DNA from: Desulfovibrio cuneatus DSM 11391 | GTDB taxonomy: Bacteria > Desulfobacterota > Desulfovibrionia > Desulfovibrionales > Desulfovibrionaceae | Assembly (NCBI RefSeq): GCF_000430005.1 | Contig: NZ_AUCY01000031.1 | Location: forward strand, 1 to 38,773 | DNA: 38,773 nt | Reading direction: 5' to 3' | Shown: positions 1 to 7,305 of the stretch, one piece after another | How the letters are laid out: every line of letters starts with the position of its first letter | Position numbering within the stretch: position 1 is the first letter of the stretch | The notes under the pieces: model-generated | Databases searched by the model: none | What the model saw: the letters and a program-made list of their open reading frames with translations, nothing else | What the model was told of the DNA's origin: nothing | Translations under genes and position numbers: made by a program

Positions 1-169
1 AATGCCCTTCCAAAATCCTGCATTCCTTCTGTTGGGCAAGAGCGTGGAAGACATCACCAAGCTGCTTTCTCAAACCTTCAAAAAGCTTTTTCTTGCGGTA
101 CTTTGGAATCCAAACCACATGGTACTTGCAAACCCATTTGGAGTGACTTAAACTCAAGGCTCCATCCAT
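1..169 (-). CDS. tnpA: IS200/IS605-family transposase TnpA (partial, cut by window edge)
   Basis: Only the first 56 codons are inside the window; the gene runs off the left edge. The minus-strand reading contains SKWVCKYHVVWIPKYRKKK, the characteristic start of Y1-transposases of the IS200/IS605 family, which move single-stranded DNA by recognising end hairpins. The HUH motif and catalytic tyrosine lie outside the window. I chose the ATG at 167-169 because AGGAGG sits 6 nt upstream (176-181); a TTG at 155-157 is possible but has no good Shine-Dalgarno. About 80 bp upstream is a perfect palindrome that fits the element's left-end hairpin. Whether a tnpB follows cannot be seen. Confidence 0.9.
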   Translation of the reverse strand, partial: MDGALSLSHSKWVCKYHVVWIPKYRKKKLFEGLRKQLGDVFHALAQQKECRILEGH

Positions 170-250
170 TTGGGGCCTCCTGTTGATGAACTTTGAGCGG
201 TTCAACAACGGAGGTCTCTTCTATTTCTGGAAAAGTCAAACTTTGGGAGT

Positions 251-269
251 CCCCAGGCAGAGCCTGGGG
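251..269. repeat. IS left-end hairpin
   Basis: CCCCAGGC and GCCTGGGG form a perfect 8-bp stem around a 3-nt AGA loop. It lies upstream of tnpA, where IS200/IS605 elements carry the subterminal palindrome bound by TnpA. The stem is similar in style to the hairpin at 35989-36031 but is not the same sequence. Confidence 0.75.
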
Positions 270-280
270 TTTACCGATTT

Positions 281-445
281 TTTATTATTGCCACAGGCAA
301 GGCAGACGCCGTGGCCTTGGGCCGGGCTATGCTCTGGAACCCCCGCTGGCCCTGGCATGCAGCGGCAGCCCTGGGGGGCAAGGTAGCCATGCCCCCGCGT
401 TATTGGCGCGGCGTACCCCATGGCGTTGCCAAGGTGTATGAATAG
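281..445 (+). pseudogene. C-terminal remnant of an old-yellow-enzyme (NADH:flavin oxidoreductase) gene cut by the IS
   Basis: The plus-strand frame through 290-292 reads IIATGKADAVALGRAMLWNP, then RWPWHAAAALG, and ends at TAG 443-445. This is the typical C-terminus of YqjM-type old yellow enzymes: the ADAVALGRA strand/helix near the FMN phosphate and the NPRWPWHAAxALG tail. All upstream sequence is replaced by the IS element, so the gene has lost its N-terminal part here. The 5' half may lie beyond the other end of the IS outside the window. A shared bidirectional terminator follows at 474-513. Confidence 0.75.
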
Positions 446-473
446 AGAGGATTACCCACAACCAACAAATACC

Positions 474-513
474 AAAAGCCCTTATGCAGTTTTTGCTGCA
501 TAAGGGCTTTTTT
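474..513. terminator. Bidirectional Rho-independent terminator
   Basis: AAAAGCCCTTATGCAG and CTGCATAAGGGCTTTT form a perfect stem with A-run and T-run flanks, so it can act in both directions. It lies between the rightward old-yellow-enzyme remnant and the leftward carbonic anhydrase gene and would end both. Confidence 0.9.
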
Positions 514-532
514 ACCGGAACAAGTCAATTTC

Positions 533-1186
533 CTATGAGAAGATATTGTTATCCTTCAAGGAATAGAACTGGTGCTCATCCGGGTCGTAATACTCTATTT
601 CGCCGCTTTCAATATCATACATCCACCCGTGAATGTGCAGGGTGCCATTGTCCACCCGTTCCTTCACATAAGGATAGGTCATAAGATTTTCAATTTGCGA
701 AAGAATGGACAGTTTTTCCGTAAGGGCCAGCAACTTTTCCATTTCCGCTTCTTTCCCCAAAGAAAGCACCGCCAGTTCCTTGGCTTTGCGACCCAGGGTG
801 AGCCACTTTTTACTGTGAATAAACAGCTCGTTGTTCAAGTCCTTATACAGCGCGGCAATGGCACCACAATGGGTGTGCCCGCAAATAATAACATCAGAAA
901 CGTTCAGTTCAAGCACAGCATATTCAATGCCGGAAGCCGTGGCATGGTAGTCTGCATCCGGCTTGTATGGAGCCACGAAATTGCCCACGTTGCGCAGCAC
1001 AAAAAGCTGGCCGGGGGGGGCGTTGGTTATAAGGGTAGGAATAACGCGGGAATCCGCACAGCCAATGAACAGCGCCTTAGGATGCTGCCCATGCGTTACA
1101 AGGTCTAGCAACTGCTCTTCATGCTTTTTGAAATAACTCTTCTGGAACAGTTCGTTCCCTTCCAACAATGCTTTCACGCTTTTCAT
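533..1186 (-). CDS. Beta-class carbonic anhydrase
   Basis: This enzyme interconverts CO2 and bicarbonate in the cytoplasm. The 217-aa product has the usual size of beta-carbonic anhydrases. The zinc ligands are visible: Cys43 in CADSR (with the Asp45/Arg47 dyad) and His104/Cys107 in CGHTHCGA. The start was set at ATG 1184-1186 (MKSVKALLEG) because GGAG lies 6 nt upstream; the reading frame stays open another 18 codons with no support. There is a 122-bp gap to the gene upstream, so it is probably its own transcription unit, ending at the terminator at 474-513. In a sulfite/sulfate respirer it would supply bicarbonate or balance CO2 from pyruvate oxidation (inference). Confidence 0.93.
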   Translation of the reverse strand: MKSVKALLEGNELFQKSYFKKHEEQLLDLVTHGQHPKALFIGCADSRVIPTLITNAPPGQLFVLRNVGNFVAPYKPDADYHATASGIEYAVLELNVSDVIICGHTHCGAIAALYKDLNNELFIHSKKWLTLGRKAKELAVLSLGKEAEMEKLLALTEKLSILSQIENLMTYPYVKERVDNGTLHIHGWMYDIESGEIEYYDPDEHQFYSLKDNNIFS

Positions 1187-1308
1187 ATGTTCTCCACAAA
1201 AGTGAGTCCACATTCTGCCCAGAATAGCATTATTTAGCAATGAAAAAGAATTTGTTCACATAAACCATTGCAGCGCAATACAAAATCACCTTTAAAATGG
1301 AACGTGGG

Positions 1309-1941
1309 CTACCAACTGTGCACAAACGCCACCGCACGCTGGTAATCGGCATAGGTGTCAATATCCTGGGCACGCACACACACTCCTGGCAGGGGCAAGT
1401 GGGCTTGTAACATGGTGTACACATGCCCGGTTGTTTCGTGTATGCGCTCTTTTTTTATGCAGGCTGGCCCAGTCCATTCAAGGGTACCCTGCCCTGTGCC
1501 AAATGACTGCACACTGCCATCTGCCCCGGTATGAACAAACACCGGGTCTTCGGAGGCAGGCACACTGTAGGCAAGGTATTCACCCGGCATGGCAAGCAAT
1601 GTTCGGGCGTCCTCCGGGTGAACAAGAAGGTCGCCGTCCCACTGCACAACATAAGCATGGGCATGGCGCGCCCCAAGAAACAGGCTGGCCCCGGTTTTTG
1701 TGGCAAAGTAATTGTGGTTGTAAACAAAAATTGCGTCCTTGCGGTACCGCAGCACTTCTTTCACCACATCTGCCGCCTGGTAGCCCACCACAATGCGCAA
1801 GTCTTCCACCTGGGTAAACAGATCAAGCTGCCAGGCAATAAGGGACCGCCCGCCAATGGAAAGCAGGGCTTTGGTCTGGCCCAGACCAAGGCGGGAACCA
1901 ATGCCCGCGCAGGTTAACACAACTGAGTGAGTTGGCGGCAT
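1309..1941 (-). CDS. Sugar-phosphate/phosphocholine-type nucleotidyltransferase
   Basis: The 210-aa protein begins with LTCAGIGSRLGLGQTKALL, the G-x-G-x-R...K signature of NTP_transferase-fold enzymes that make NDP-activated sugars or CDP-alcohols. The QWDGDLL stretch near residue 100 would hold the metal-binding Asp. It is short, lacking the C-terminal beta-helix of GlmU or RfbA, and so resembles LicC/HddC-like enzymes. Its start overlaps the end of the HAD phosphatase gene by 28 bp, so the two are translationally linked. Together they may make and activate a head group for surface polysaccharide or lipid; the substrate cannot be told from sequence. No terminator was recognised downstream. 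Confidence 0.75.
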   Translation of the reverse strand: MPPTHSVVLTCAGIGSRLGLGQTKALLSIGGRSLIAWQLDLFTQVEDLRIVVGYQAADVVKEVLRYRKDAIFVYNHNYFATKTGASLFLGARHAHAYVVQWDGDLLVHPEDARTLLAMPGEYLAYSVPASEDPVFVHTGADGSVQSFGTGQGTLEWTGPACIKKERIHETTGHVYTMLQAHLPLPGVCVRAQDIDTYADYQRAVAFVHSW

Positions 1942-2513
1942 AAGGCTTCCTCTGAAAAGACAAGATAGTCTGCCACGGCAAGCACACTGGGGGAGGGCCA
2001 GTGGGTTAAGCCGGAGGCAATGGAAACATGGGCAAGGCGCATGGCTTCAGCATCGTTGTTGCCGTCGCCAATAAACACCACCTGTTCACCCTGGGCCTGA
2101 AAGGCTTGCACCACCTCTTCTTTGCGCACAATGTGGGTAAGCTGCCCAACCACCCCATGCTCCAGGGCAGCTTGGGAATAAAAGCAGGGGCAGCCCAAAC
2201 GGTGTACCAACGCTTCCACCCAGCAAAACAGATTGCCCGTGGCAATAACGCAGTGTTCCCGGTGGCTTTGAATAAATTGGGTTACAAGAGGGTATGTGGG
2301 CACGGTTGCCAGCAAGGCGCTGACTTCCGCCACCGGGAGTTTGCCAAGAATATGCACGCGCCGGATGAAACTTTCCATAAAGGGAATATTCCCGCGTATG
2401 GTTTCCTGGGTGAGGGCTTCAATTTCAGCTTCCACCCCAAAATGCCGGGCTATAAGGGGCAGGGTTTCCACAGCAGTAATGGTGCCGTCTAAATCAAAAA
2501 TAAATTTGGGCAT
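1914..2513 (-). CDS. HAD-superfamily phosphatase, phosphoserine-phosphatase-like
   Basis: The 199-aa HAD hydrolase starts MPKFIFDLDGTIT: the DxDGT motif I, with the first Asp as nucleophile. Motif II is in CVIATGN and motif IV is GDGNNDAEAM. The spacing and a small helical cap (residues 15-75) place it with the SerB/HAD-IB group. The start at 2511-2513 has AAGGAA about 8 nt upstream; the longer open frame is unsupported. It overlaps the downstream nucleotidyltransferase by 28 bp. It may dephosphorylate the precursor that the nucleotidyltransferase family uses, or act on an unrelated phosphate ester; housekeeping SerB is an alternative. Confidence 0.8.
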   Translation of the reverse strand: MPKFIFDLDGTITAVETLPLIARHFGVEAEIEALTQETIRGNIPFMESFIRRVHILGKLPVAEVSALLATVPTYPLVTQFIQSHREHCVIATGNLFCWVEALVHRLGCPCFYSQAALEHGVVGQLTHIVRKEEVVQAFQAQGEQVVFIGDGNNDAEAMRLAHVSIASGLTHWPSPSVLAVADYLVFSEEALCRQLTQLC

Positions 2514-2645
2514 GCGGCCTGTTCCTTGGCAATGGCTGGGCGTTGGCATGTGTATTTGCGGTGCACATAGCTCCGGCAACATGCACCGCGCACAGCATAG
2601 TCTTTTTTACCCCATTGCACCATAGGTACCCACCTGCATAACAAA

Positions 2646-2681
2646 CAGATGACTGCACGGGCAACCCCATACAGTCATCTG
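2646..2681 (-). terminator. Possible terminator after dctM
   Basis: CAGATGACTG (2646-2655) and CAGTCATCTG (2672-2681) form a perfect 10-bp stem with a 16-nt loop. On the minus strand it is followed by TTTGTTATG, a weak U-tract. It lies 73 bp past the dctM stop, in the 241-bp gap before the HAD gene, so it probably ends the TRAP transporter transcript. Confidence 0.5.
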
Positions 2682-2754
2682 GTATTTGCGCTAGCCGTGG
2701 CAGCACACAGTTCTTACTCCCTTGGGGGAGAAGGCTCGTTACAGCAAGTGTACT

Positions 2755-4053
2755 CTATTTGCCGTACCCAAGGGTATACGGCAGCCATGTGCTTATGGCC
2801 GGGAAGAAGGTAAACAGGAGAATACACAACGTAAGGGTGAGCAGGTACGGTAAAATGGAAACAGACACCCGCTCCACCGAAAGGTTGGCAATGCGCGAAG
2901 ACACAAACAGGTTAACCCCCAATGGCGGTGTGAGCAAGGCCACTTCGTTGGTTACCACAAGGATAATACCAAAGTGAATGGGGTCAATGCCCAGCTTCAA
3001 AATCATGGGCAGCAGCACTGGTGCCAAAATAATGAGGGTGGAAAGGGTTTCCATGAACATGCCAAGAACATACAAAACGGCAATAATCATGAGCAGAACA
3101 ATCTGCGGGTTGTCTGAAATGCCCAGCACAAGGTGGGCAAGGCGCTGGGGAGCTTCTTCAAAGGTCAGAATTTTCCCGAACAGGGTGGAAGCACCCACAA
3201 TAAGCAGCACGCCGCCACATACCATAGCCCCTTCAATAAGGGCTTTGTAAATATGCTCCCAGCGCAGGCTGCGGTTAATAAGCCCGCCCACCAGCAGCGC
3301 CCAGCCAATGGCCACCACGGAAGCTTCCACAGGGGTGGCATAGCCGGAATAAATGGAACCAAGAATAATGATGGGGGTCATAAGGGCAAAAAAGCAACGG
3401 CGAATGGCCTGCAAAAAGGCCTTCATGGTGAATGGAGGTTGCGAATCGTCCCCTTTAAACCCTTTTCTGCGGGCAACAATGTAGGCGGTAAGCACCATGC
3501 CAAAAGCCACAATAAAGCCGGGAATAAAACCAGCGGTGAACATGGCTGTTACCGAAAAGTTCCCCAAAATGGCGTAAATAATCATGGGGTTACTGGGGGG
3601 AATGAGAATGCCTATGGTGCCACCGGAAGAAGCTGCGGCCGCGGCATAGTCACGCGAATACCCGTTGCGCAGCATGGCAGGAATAAGAATGGTGCCCACA
3701 GCGGCCACTGTGCCTGGGCCGGAACCGGAAATGGCGGCAAAAAACGTACAGGCCAGAATGGTGGTAATGCCAAGGCCGCCATAGGTACGGCCCACAAGCA
3801 TTTTTACCACGTCAATAATCTGGTTGGTAATGTTGCCATATTCCATAAGGGTTCCTGCCACAACAAAGCAGGGAATGGCCAACAGGGGGAAAATATTCAG
3901 CCCGTCAAAGAGCGAGTTGTGAATAATGGACAGGGGTAAAATATCGCCCAGCATCAGGGTTAAGGCGCTGGCAATACAAAGCGACATAAAAATGGGCATG
4001 CCCAGCAAAAACATGACCACCATGGAAATTAAGGCAATGGTAAGTGGGCTCAT
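2755..4053 (-). CDS. dctM: TRAP transporter large membrane subunit DctM
   Basis: This 432-aa integral membrane protein is the Na+-coupled channel subunit of a TRAP transporter. It is almost wholly hydrophobic with about 12 predicted helices. Family motifs include PIFMSLCIAS near the start, the GSGPGTVAAVGTI loop around residues 110-125, and SGGTIGILIPPSNPMIIYA around 145-165. The start ATG overlaps the dctQ stop (ATGA) and has AGGAGG inside dctQ, so translation is coupled. With dctQ and dctP it forms a complete TRAP system. Its sigma54 promoter and operator match those of the sulfolactate genes, so a C3 sulfonate such as DHPS or sulfolactate is the likeliest cargo (inference). Confidence 0.95.
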   Translation of the reverse strand: MSPLTIALISMVVMFLLGMPIFMSLCIASALTLMLGDILPLSIIHNSLFDGLNIFPLLAIPCFVVAGTLMEYGNITNQIIDVVKMLVGRTYGGLGITTILACTFFAAISGSGPGTVAAVGTILIPAMLRNGYSRDYAAAAASSGGTIGILIPPSNPMIIYAILGNFSVTAMFTAGFIPGFIVAFGMVLTAYIVARRKGFKGDDSQPPFTMKAFLQAIRRCFFALMTPIIILGSIYSGYATPVEASVVAIGWALLVGGLINRSLRWEHIYKALIEGAMVCGGVLLIVGASTLFGKILTFEEAPQRLAHLVLGISDNPQIVLLMIIAVLYVLGMFMETLSTLIILAPVLLPMILKLGIDPIHFGIILVVTNEVALLTPPLGVNLFVSSRIANLSVERVSVSILPYLLTLTLCILLFTFFPAISTWLPYTLGYGK

Positions 4054-4559
4054 GCAATTTCCTCCTCATAGCGGACCATGCTAGACAGCGTTCCCTTGCG
4101 CCAATGAGTGTAGTATTGCTCTATAATGCGCCAGGACATAAGCACGAAAGAAACAGGAATAATCATTTCAACCCACGCCTTCACCACCCCAAGGGTAGGA
4201 GACATTTCAGGGTAATACAGCCCTTCTTTGATGACTTCCCAGCTTTGCAAGGCAATAAAAATATTAAAGCATATCCATATGATATCTGCTACGAAGCGAA
4301 AAAATAGCCGCACTTGTACAGACATGGGGGTGAACTGGGCCGTAATACGCACCTGCCCGCCACGCTTAACAGCAAGGGCTGCCCCCACATACACAGCCCA
4401 CAAAAAGCTGTAGCGGGAAAGTTCTTCCGTCCAGGCCAGGCTGGAACCAATGGTTATGCGCAAAATTACCTGTATCATAAGGCAAAGAATCATCACGCCC
4501 ACAAACAGGGAGCATAAATATTCTTCAAAATTATTGTAGAGGATCTTCAGAAAGGCCAT
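4050..4559 (-). CDS. dctQ: TRAP transporter small membrane subunit DctQ
   Basis: The 169-aa protein has four hydrophobic segments, as usual for DctQ: roughly residues 15-37, 47-70, 88-110 and 130-152. The conserved SSLAWTEELSRYSFLWAV stretch follows the first helix. Start ATG 4557-4559 (MAFLKILYNN) has GGAGGAG just upstream; the frame is open for another 97 codons but those are GC-skewed, arginine/cysteine-rich and unlike a protein. It overlaps dctM by 4 bp. A 321-bp gap with no gene separates it from dctP, which is unusually wide for this operon type. Confidence 0.93.
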   Translation of the reverse strand: MAFLKILYNNFEEYLCSLFVGVMILCLMIQVILRITIGSSLAWTEELSRYSFLWAVYVGAALAVKRGGQVRITAQFTPMSVQVRLFFRFVADIIWICFNIFIALQSWEVIKEGLYYPEMSPTLGVVKAWVEMIIPVSFVLMSWRIIEQYYTHWRKGTLSSMVRYEEEIA

Positions 4560-4880
4560 AATGCTCCTCCGGTGGCCATGGAACGGTGCGTACGCCGCCC
4601 TCGGCTTGAGTTGCGTTGCCCTGAAATAACAGGAAATAGACCCATTGCACACAAGCAGGGCCAAACCGGCAGGTGCATGCTGGGGCAGTCCAGAACACGG
4701 TTCCCGCTGCACTTCCTGCACCTGGCAAAAGCCTGGCGCAGGAAATACGGCACAGGAACGAAAGCAGCAGGCGTGCGCGCGCCATTGTTTGGCAGTATGC
4801 AGGCCAAAGGCATTGGCTACTGGCAGTACCCGGCGGGGGAACCCACCCAATACCAGCCAGTTACGGGCGCACGTAGGTCT
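4560..4880 (-). other. Intergenic gap dctP-dctQ, no gene recognised
   Basis: This stretch of 321 bp is GC-rich and partly open in several frames on both strands, but none of the translations resembles a protein and none has a good ribosome site. The only clear element is the dctQ Shine-Dalgarno at its left edge. I saw no terminator, promoter or strong palindrome. It might hold an mRNA-processing site that sets the DctP:DctQM ratio (inference). Confidence 0.5.
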
Positions 4881-5876
4881 TTACTTGGACATAATTACAA
4901 CAGCTTCATCCACCAGGGCTTTGCCACCAACGGAATCATAGTACTTGGGCCAAATGGCACGGGCTGCTTTCATCCAGTTTTCTTCATCTTTCAGGGGCAC
5001 AACAACCATTTTGTGGTCTGCGCAATCTTTCAGGGCAACGGTATCTTGCTCGGCAGCCCACTGCCATTCATACAACATGGCTTCATGGGCAGCCTTTTCC
5101 ACCAGGGCCTTGGTTTCCGGGTCAAGCTTACGCAGCCATGCATCAGAAGCAAGCAGGGGGCCAACCCACAGCATGTAGTTCACAGGAGTAATGTACTTTT
5201 GTACTTCCCAGAACTTTTGGTCGCGGTTCACGGAGTGGGGGTTTTCCTGCCCGTCTACCACGCCCTGCTGCAAGCCGTTAAATGTTTCAGACCAAGCCAG
5301 GGGGTGCGGTTCCACGCCCCAGGAACGGAAAGCATCAAGCTGCATGGCAACGGCAGGCACACGAATTTTCAGGCCTTTCAGGTCTGCCATGGTTTCAATG
5401 GGCTTTTTGGAGTTGGTAATGTTGCGGTAGCCACCAATGAACCAGGCAAGAGGCCGGGTGCGGCTTTGCTTGGCAATTTCGTCACCCACTTTGTCAACAA
5501 AGGGCTTGTTCTGAAACAACGTTTGAGCATCTTCAAGCTTGGGGAACAAGTAGGGCAAAATAAAAATACCAGCGCTGGAGGCAAAGGGAGTTAAGTTTCC
5601 ATCTGCCAATACAGCCACGTGAATTTCTGAGTTACGAAGCTGCTTTACGTTGGCCTGCTCGTCGCCCATGGAGCCACCGTAAAACGTTTGCACTGTGATT
5701 TTTCCGTTGGAATCCTTCTCAATAATCTCTTTAAATTTGTTCAACCCAACAACGTGCAAGCTTCCTTCTGGGTTAGCTGTGGCAGCACGAATAACCATGG
5801 GTTTATACTCTATGGCCTGGGCAAAAGAAGGAAACGCCAGGAGAAGACCAAGACACAAACTTGCAACACGCTTCAT
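4881..5876 (-). CDS. dctP: TRAP transporter periplasmic substrate-binding protein DctP
   Basis: The 331-aa secreted binding protein starts MKRVASLCLGLLLAFPSFAQA, a classic signal peptide with cleavage near residue 21-22. The mature part shows DctP family features: NPEGSLHVVGLNKFKEIIE, GGSMGDEQANVKQLRNSE, PIETMADLKGLKIRVPA (the strand with the ligand-contacting Arg) and WSETFNGLQQGVVDGQENP. Start ATG 5874-5876 is preceded by GGAGG with 5-6 nt spacing; the 23 extra in-frame residues upstream would bury the signal peptide. It is the first gene after a sigma54 promoter at 6532-6547. Cargo is unknown; regulation suggests a sulfonated C3 acid or diol. Confidence 0.95.
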   Translation of the reverse strand: MKRVASLCLGLLLAFPSFAQAIEYKPMVIRAATANPEGSLHVVGLNKFKEIIEKDSNGKITVQTFYGGSMGDEQANVKQLRNSEIHVAVLADGNLTPFASSAGIFILPYLFPKLEDAQTLFQNKPFVDKVGDEIAKQSRTRPLAWFIGGYRNITNSKKPIETMADLKGLKIRVPAVAMQLDAFRSWGVEPHPLAWSETFNGLQQGVVDGQENPHSVNRDQKFWEVQKYITPVNYMLWVGPLLASDAWLRKLDPETKALVEKAAHEAMLYEWQWAAEQDTVALKDCADHKMVVVPLKDEENWMKAARAIWPKYYDSVGGKALVDEAVVIMSK

Positions 5877-6521
5877 AAAAACCTCCGTTGTAAAGTAACT
5901 TGTACCAGTTCCAGTTAAAAAATACGTTTTCACCTGGAGAGCCACTCACGGCGGCAAAGCCGCCTTGCTCCTTCAAAACCTTCGGTTTTGGTTGTCTGTA
6001 CGCGCAGACTCCTCATTCGAATTCTGGTTTTTTCAATGGAGAATTCGAACAACGTCAATCAGTTCCAATAAACACGGGCAGTTATTGCAGTAGCCCTATA
6101 CTTTGCCGGGGGTTGCTACTTAGCAGCAGGAAGCACCGGGGAAAGCCTACATGGGGCAACGCGCAAGGCGCATTCTATAAAAACAAACACGCGCGTTCTG
6201 AAAAACAACATGTACGCCATGTGCGTGCCATGCAGAACAGGCGAGCCTGCAAACATTGAGAAAGGAAAGAGAAGAGAAGAGAAGAAACCAAGAAGAAGCA
6301 AGGAAAGGGAAGCAGAGAGGAACGTGGGGAGGGCGTGGGAGACTGCGGTGCTTACACAAACAATGCACCAGCATAAAATTACACTGCCCTGCAACGTAAA
6401 CACAAGTTCAGACCGTTGCAAGACATACCCCCCTGGGGGGGCTCGAAATATGTTGCGGCTATGAGAAAAAACCATGCAGTACCTACCTTGCCAAGGAAAC
6501 AGGGAAGGGAAACAGGTAACT
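5877..6521 (-). other. Long untranslated leader of dctP with three hairpins
   Basis: The predicted transcript start is near 6521, which gives a leader of about 645 nt. No open frame here looks like a protein. On the way to dctP there are perfect inverted repeats at 6016-6025/6040-6049 (TTCGAATTCT/AGAATTCGAA), 5974-5980/5984-5990 (CAAAACC/GGTTTTG) and 5950-5955/5959-5964 (GGCGGC/GCCGCC). None has a U-tract, so they look more like processing or stability elements than terminators. A second, weaker -24/-12-like site lies at 6215-6230. Confidence 0.5.
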
Positions 6522-6531
6522 GGCATAGACA

Positions 6532-6547
6532 TGCAAATTTCAAGCCA
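6532..6547 (-). promoter_or_regulatory. Sigma54 (-24/-12) promoter of dctPQM
   Basis: On the minus strand the sequence is TGGCTTG-AAAT-TTGCA. The invariant GG (6545-6546) and GC (6533-6534) are 12 bp apart, as required for RpoN holoenzyme. It sits 74 bp downstream of a pair of 16-bp near-palindromes (6621-6655), the same geometry as two other promoters in this module. Confidence 0.85.
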
Positions 6548-6620
6548 CAAATCATCAGACGAAAAATACTAGCGCCACAGGCAATTACAGAATGCGCTTG
6601 GCTATTTCCCTCAGGGCATG

Positions 6621-6655
6621 TGCCTATATATGGGCAAACGTCCTATATATGGGCA
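6621..6655. promoter_or_regulatory. Paired activator-binding sites (UAS) for dctP
   Basis: Two 16-bp near-palindromes, TGCCTATATATGGGCA (6621-6636) and GTCCTATATATGGGCA (6640-6655), start exactly 19 bp apart. The same pair with the same 19-bp phasing recurs at 10787-10821 and 14536-14570. They are placed as expected for an enhancer-binding activator of the sigma54 promoter at 6532-6547. Confidence 0.85.
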
Positions 6656-6835
6656 CCTACTCTTCGGGTCTCTTTTTACACTTGGCAGGGGCACGCAAAA
6701 ATGGGAGAGAAAAAATACTTTTTAAGAAAAACTAGACGCTATCCACGAAATTTTGCTAGTAAAATCAGGGCAATGTGCCATAATTCATGGGTGAGCAGCA
6801 TTACTATGGGCTGTTCCCACTGAATATACCACGGC

Positions 6836-7066
6836 TTAACCACCGCACATGTAAGGGCTCAGGCACACCCGGCTCCCATCCCGCAGCATGGTTTGCCAAG
6901 TGGCCAATGCACTATCCACAAAAACAAGCATCACCTCTTTTTGGGATATTCCCAATTGCTCCAGCAAGCCCCCCACTGTCAGGCCAGCTTCCACCTGCAT
7001 GACAGATTCAGGAATTTTGTGAGCCAATGGGCCAATACCTTGCACAGAAATAGATTCCATTTTCAT
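6836..7066 (-). CDS. MoaD/ThiS-like small sulfur-carrier protein
   Basis: The 76-aa protein ends in CGG, giving the C-terminal Gly-Gly that is adenylated and thiocarboxylated in MoaD and ThiS. It has the ubiquitin-like pattern of this family, with VEAGLTVGGLLEQLGI in the middle and LRDGSRVCLSPYMCGG at the end. ATG 7064-7066 (MKMESIS) is used; ATG 7058-7060 is equally possible, and neither has a strong Shine-Dalgarno. It lies 239 bp downstream of the AOR gene on the same strand. MoaD-like genes are frequent partners of AOR genes and may serve maturation of the tungsten-pterin cofactor of that enzyme (family knowledge). A palindromic repeat separates the two genes. Confidence 0.8.
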   Translation of the reverse strand: MKMESISVQGIGPLAHKIPESVMQVEAGLTVGGLLEQLGISQKEVMLVFVDSALATWQTMLRDGSRVCLSPYMCGG

Positions 7067-7118
7067 AGCAGCAACCGTGCGGACCCCGGTTTCAGAAAAC
7101 CATATACATTTTTTGAAA

Positions 7119-7174
7119 AAACGCTCAGTTTTTCGTTTGGTCAAAAGCTTTGCCAAACGAAAAACCGAGCGTTT
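7119..7174. repeat. Palindromic intergenic repeat (two inverted copies, BIME-like)
   Basis: The 22-nt arms at 7119-7140 and 7153-7174 match at 21 of 22 positions around a 12-nt loop. Each arm is a copy of a dispersed motif (CCAAACGAAAAACYGAGCGTTT) that recurs singly at 12634, 12435, 19012, 20585 and 28504. It lies between the AOR and MoaD-like genes and could stabilise the upstream mRNA or act as a weak terminator. Confidence 0.75.
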
Positions 7175-7266
7175 CCCCAATGCCATTGAATGAGAGCCTT
7201 TTCACTTTGAACGTAGTTATTCCCAAAGTAATTCTGCTCTAGTTGCCCCACAGGGCGCAATAAGTA

Positions 7267-7305
7267 AACTGCGCATTTCCAAAATGCGATTTAATCAGTA
7301 CTTCC
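7267..7305. repeat. Copy of dispersed intergenic repeat, abutting the AOR stop
   Basis: The 39-bp stretch starting AACTGCGCATTTCCAAAATG is nearly identical to 12646-12684 (AACTGAGCATTTCCTAAATA...), with both ending in a TTTAATCAGT-like run and CTTCC. It belongs to the repeat family described at 7119-7174 and ends exactly where the AOR gene begins its stop codon. Confidence 0.7.

Larger units (their letters stand above)
1..280 (-). mobile_element. Left end of an IS200/IS605-type insertion sequence
   Basis: The element comprises the start of tnpA, about 80 bp of leader and a left-end hairpin at 251-269. Its outer boundary is inferred to lie between 270 and 281, because an unrelated protein-coding fragment (old yellow enzyme C-terminus) begins reading normally from about 281. 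Such elements insert without target duplication, so no flanking repeat is expected. The right end is outside the window. Confidence 0.75.

Noticed and set aside
4572-5594. A 340-codon plus-strand frame across dctQ-dctP
   Set aside because: It is antisense to dctP and to the gap beside it, has no ribosome site and no family pattern; it is a shadow of the GC-biased coding strand.
6215-6230. Second -24/-12-like site (TGGCACG-CACA-TGGCG)
   Set aside because: The -24 half is perfect but -12 is TGGC rather than TTGC, and the distance to the paired operators (about 390 bp) breaks the pattern. The site at 6532-6547 fits better; kept only as an alternative.
6116-6550. 144-codon minus-strand frame upstream of dctP
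   Set aside because: It begins upstream of the predicted transcript start, lacks a Shine-Dalgarno and has a skewed composition; treated as leader.
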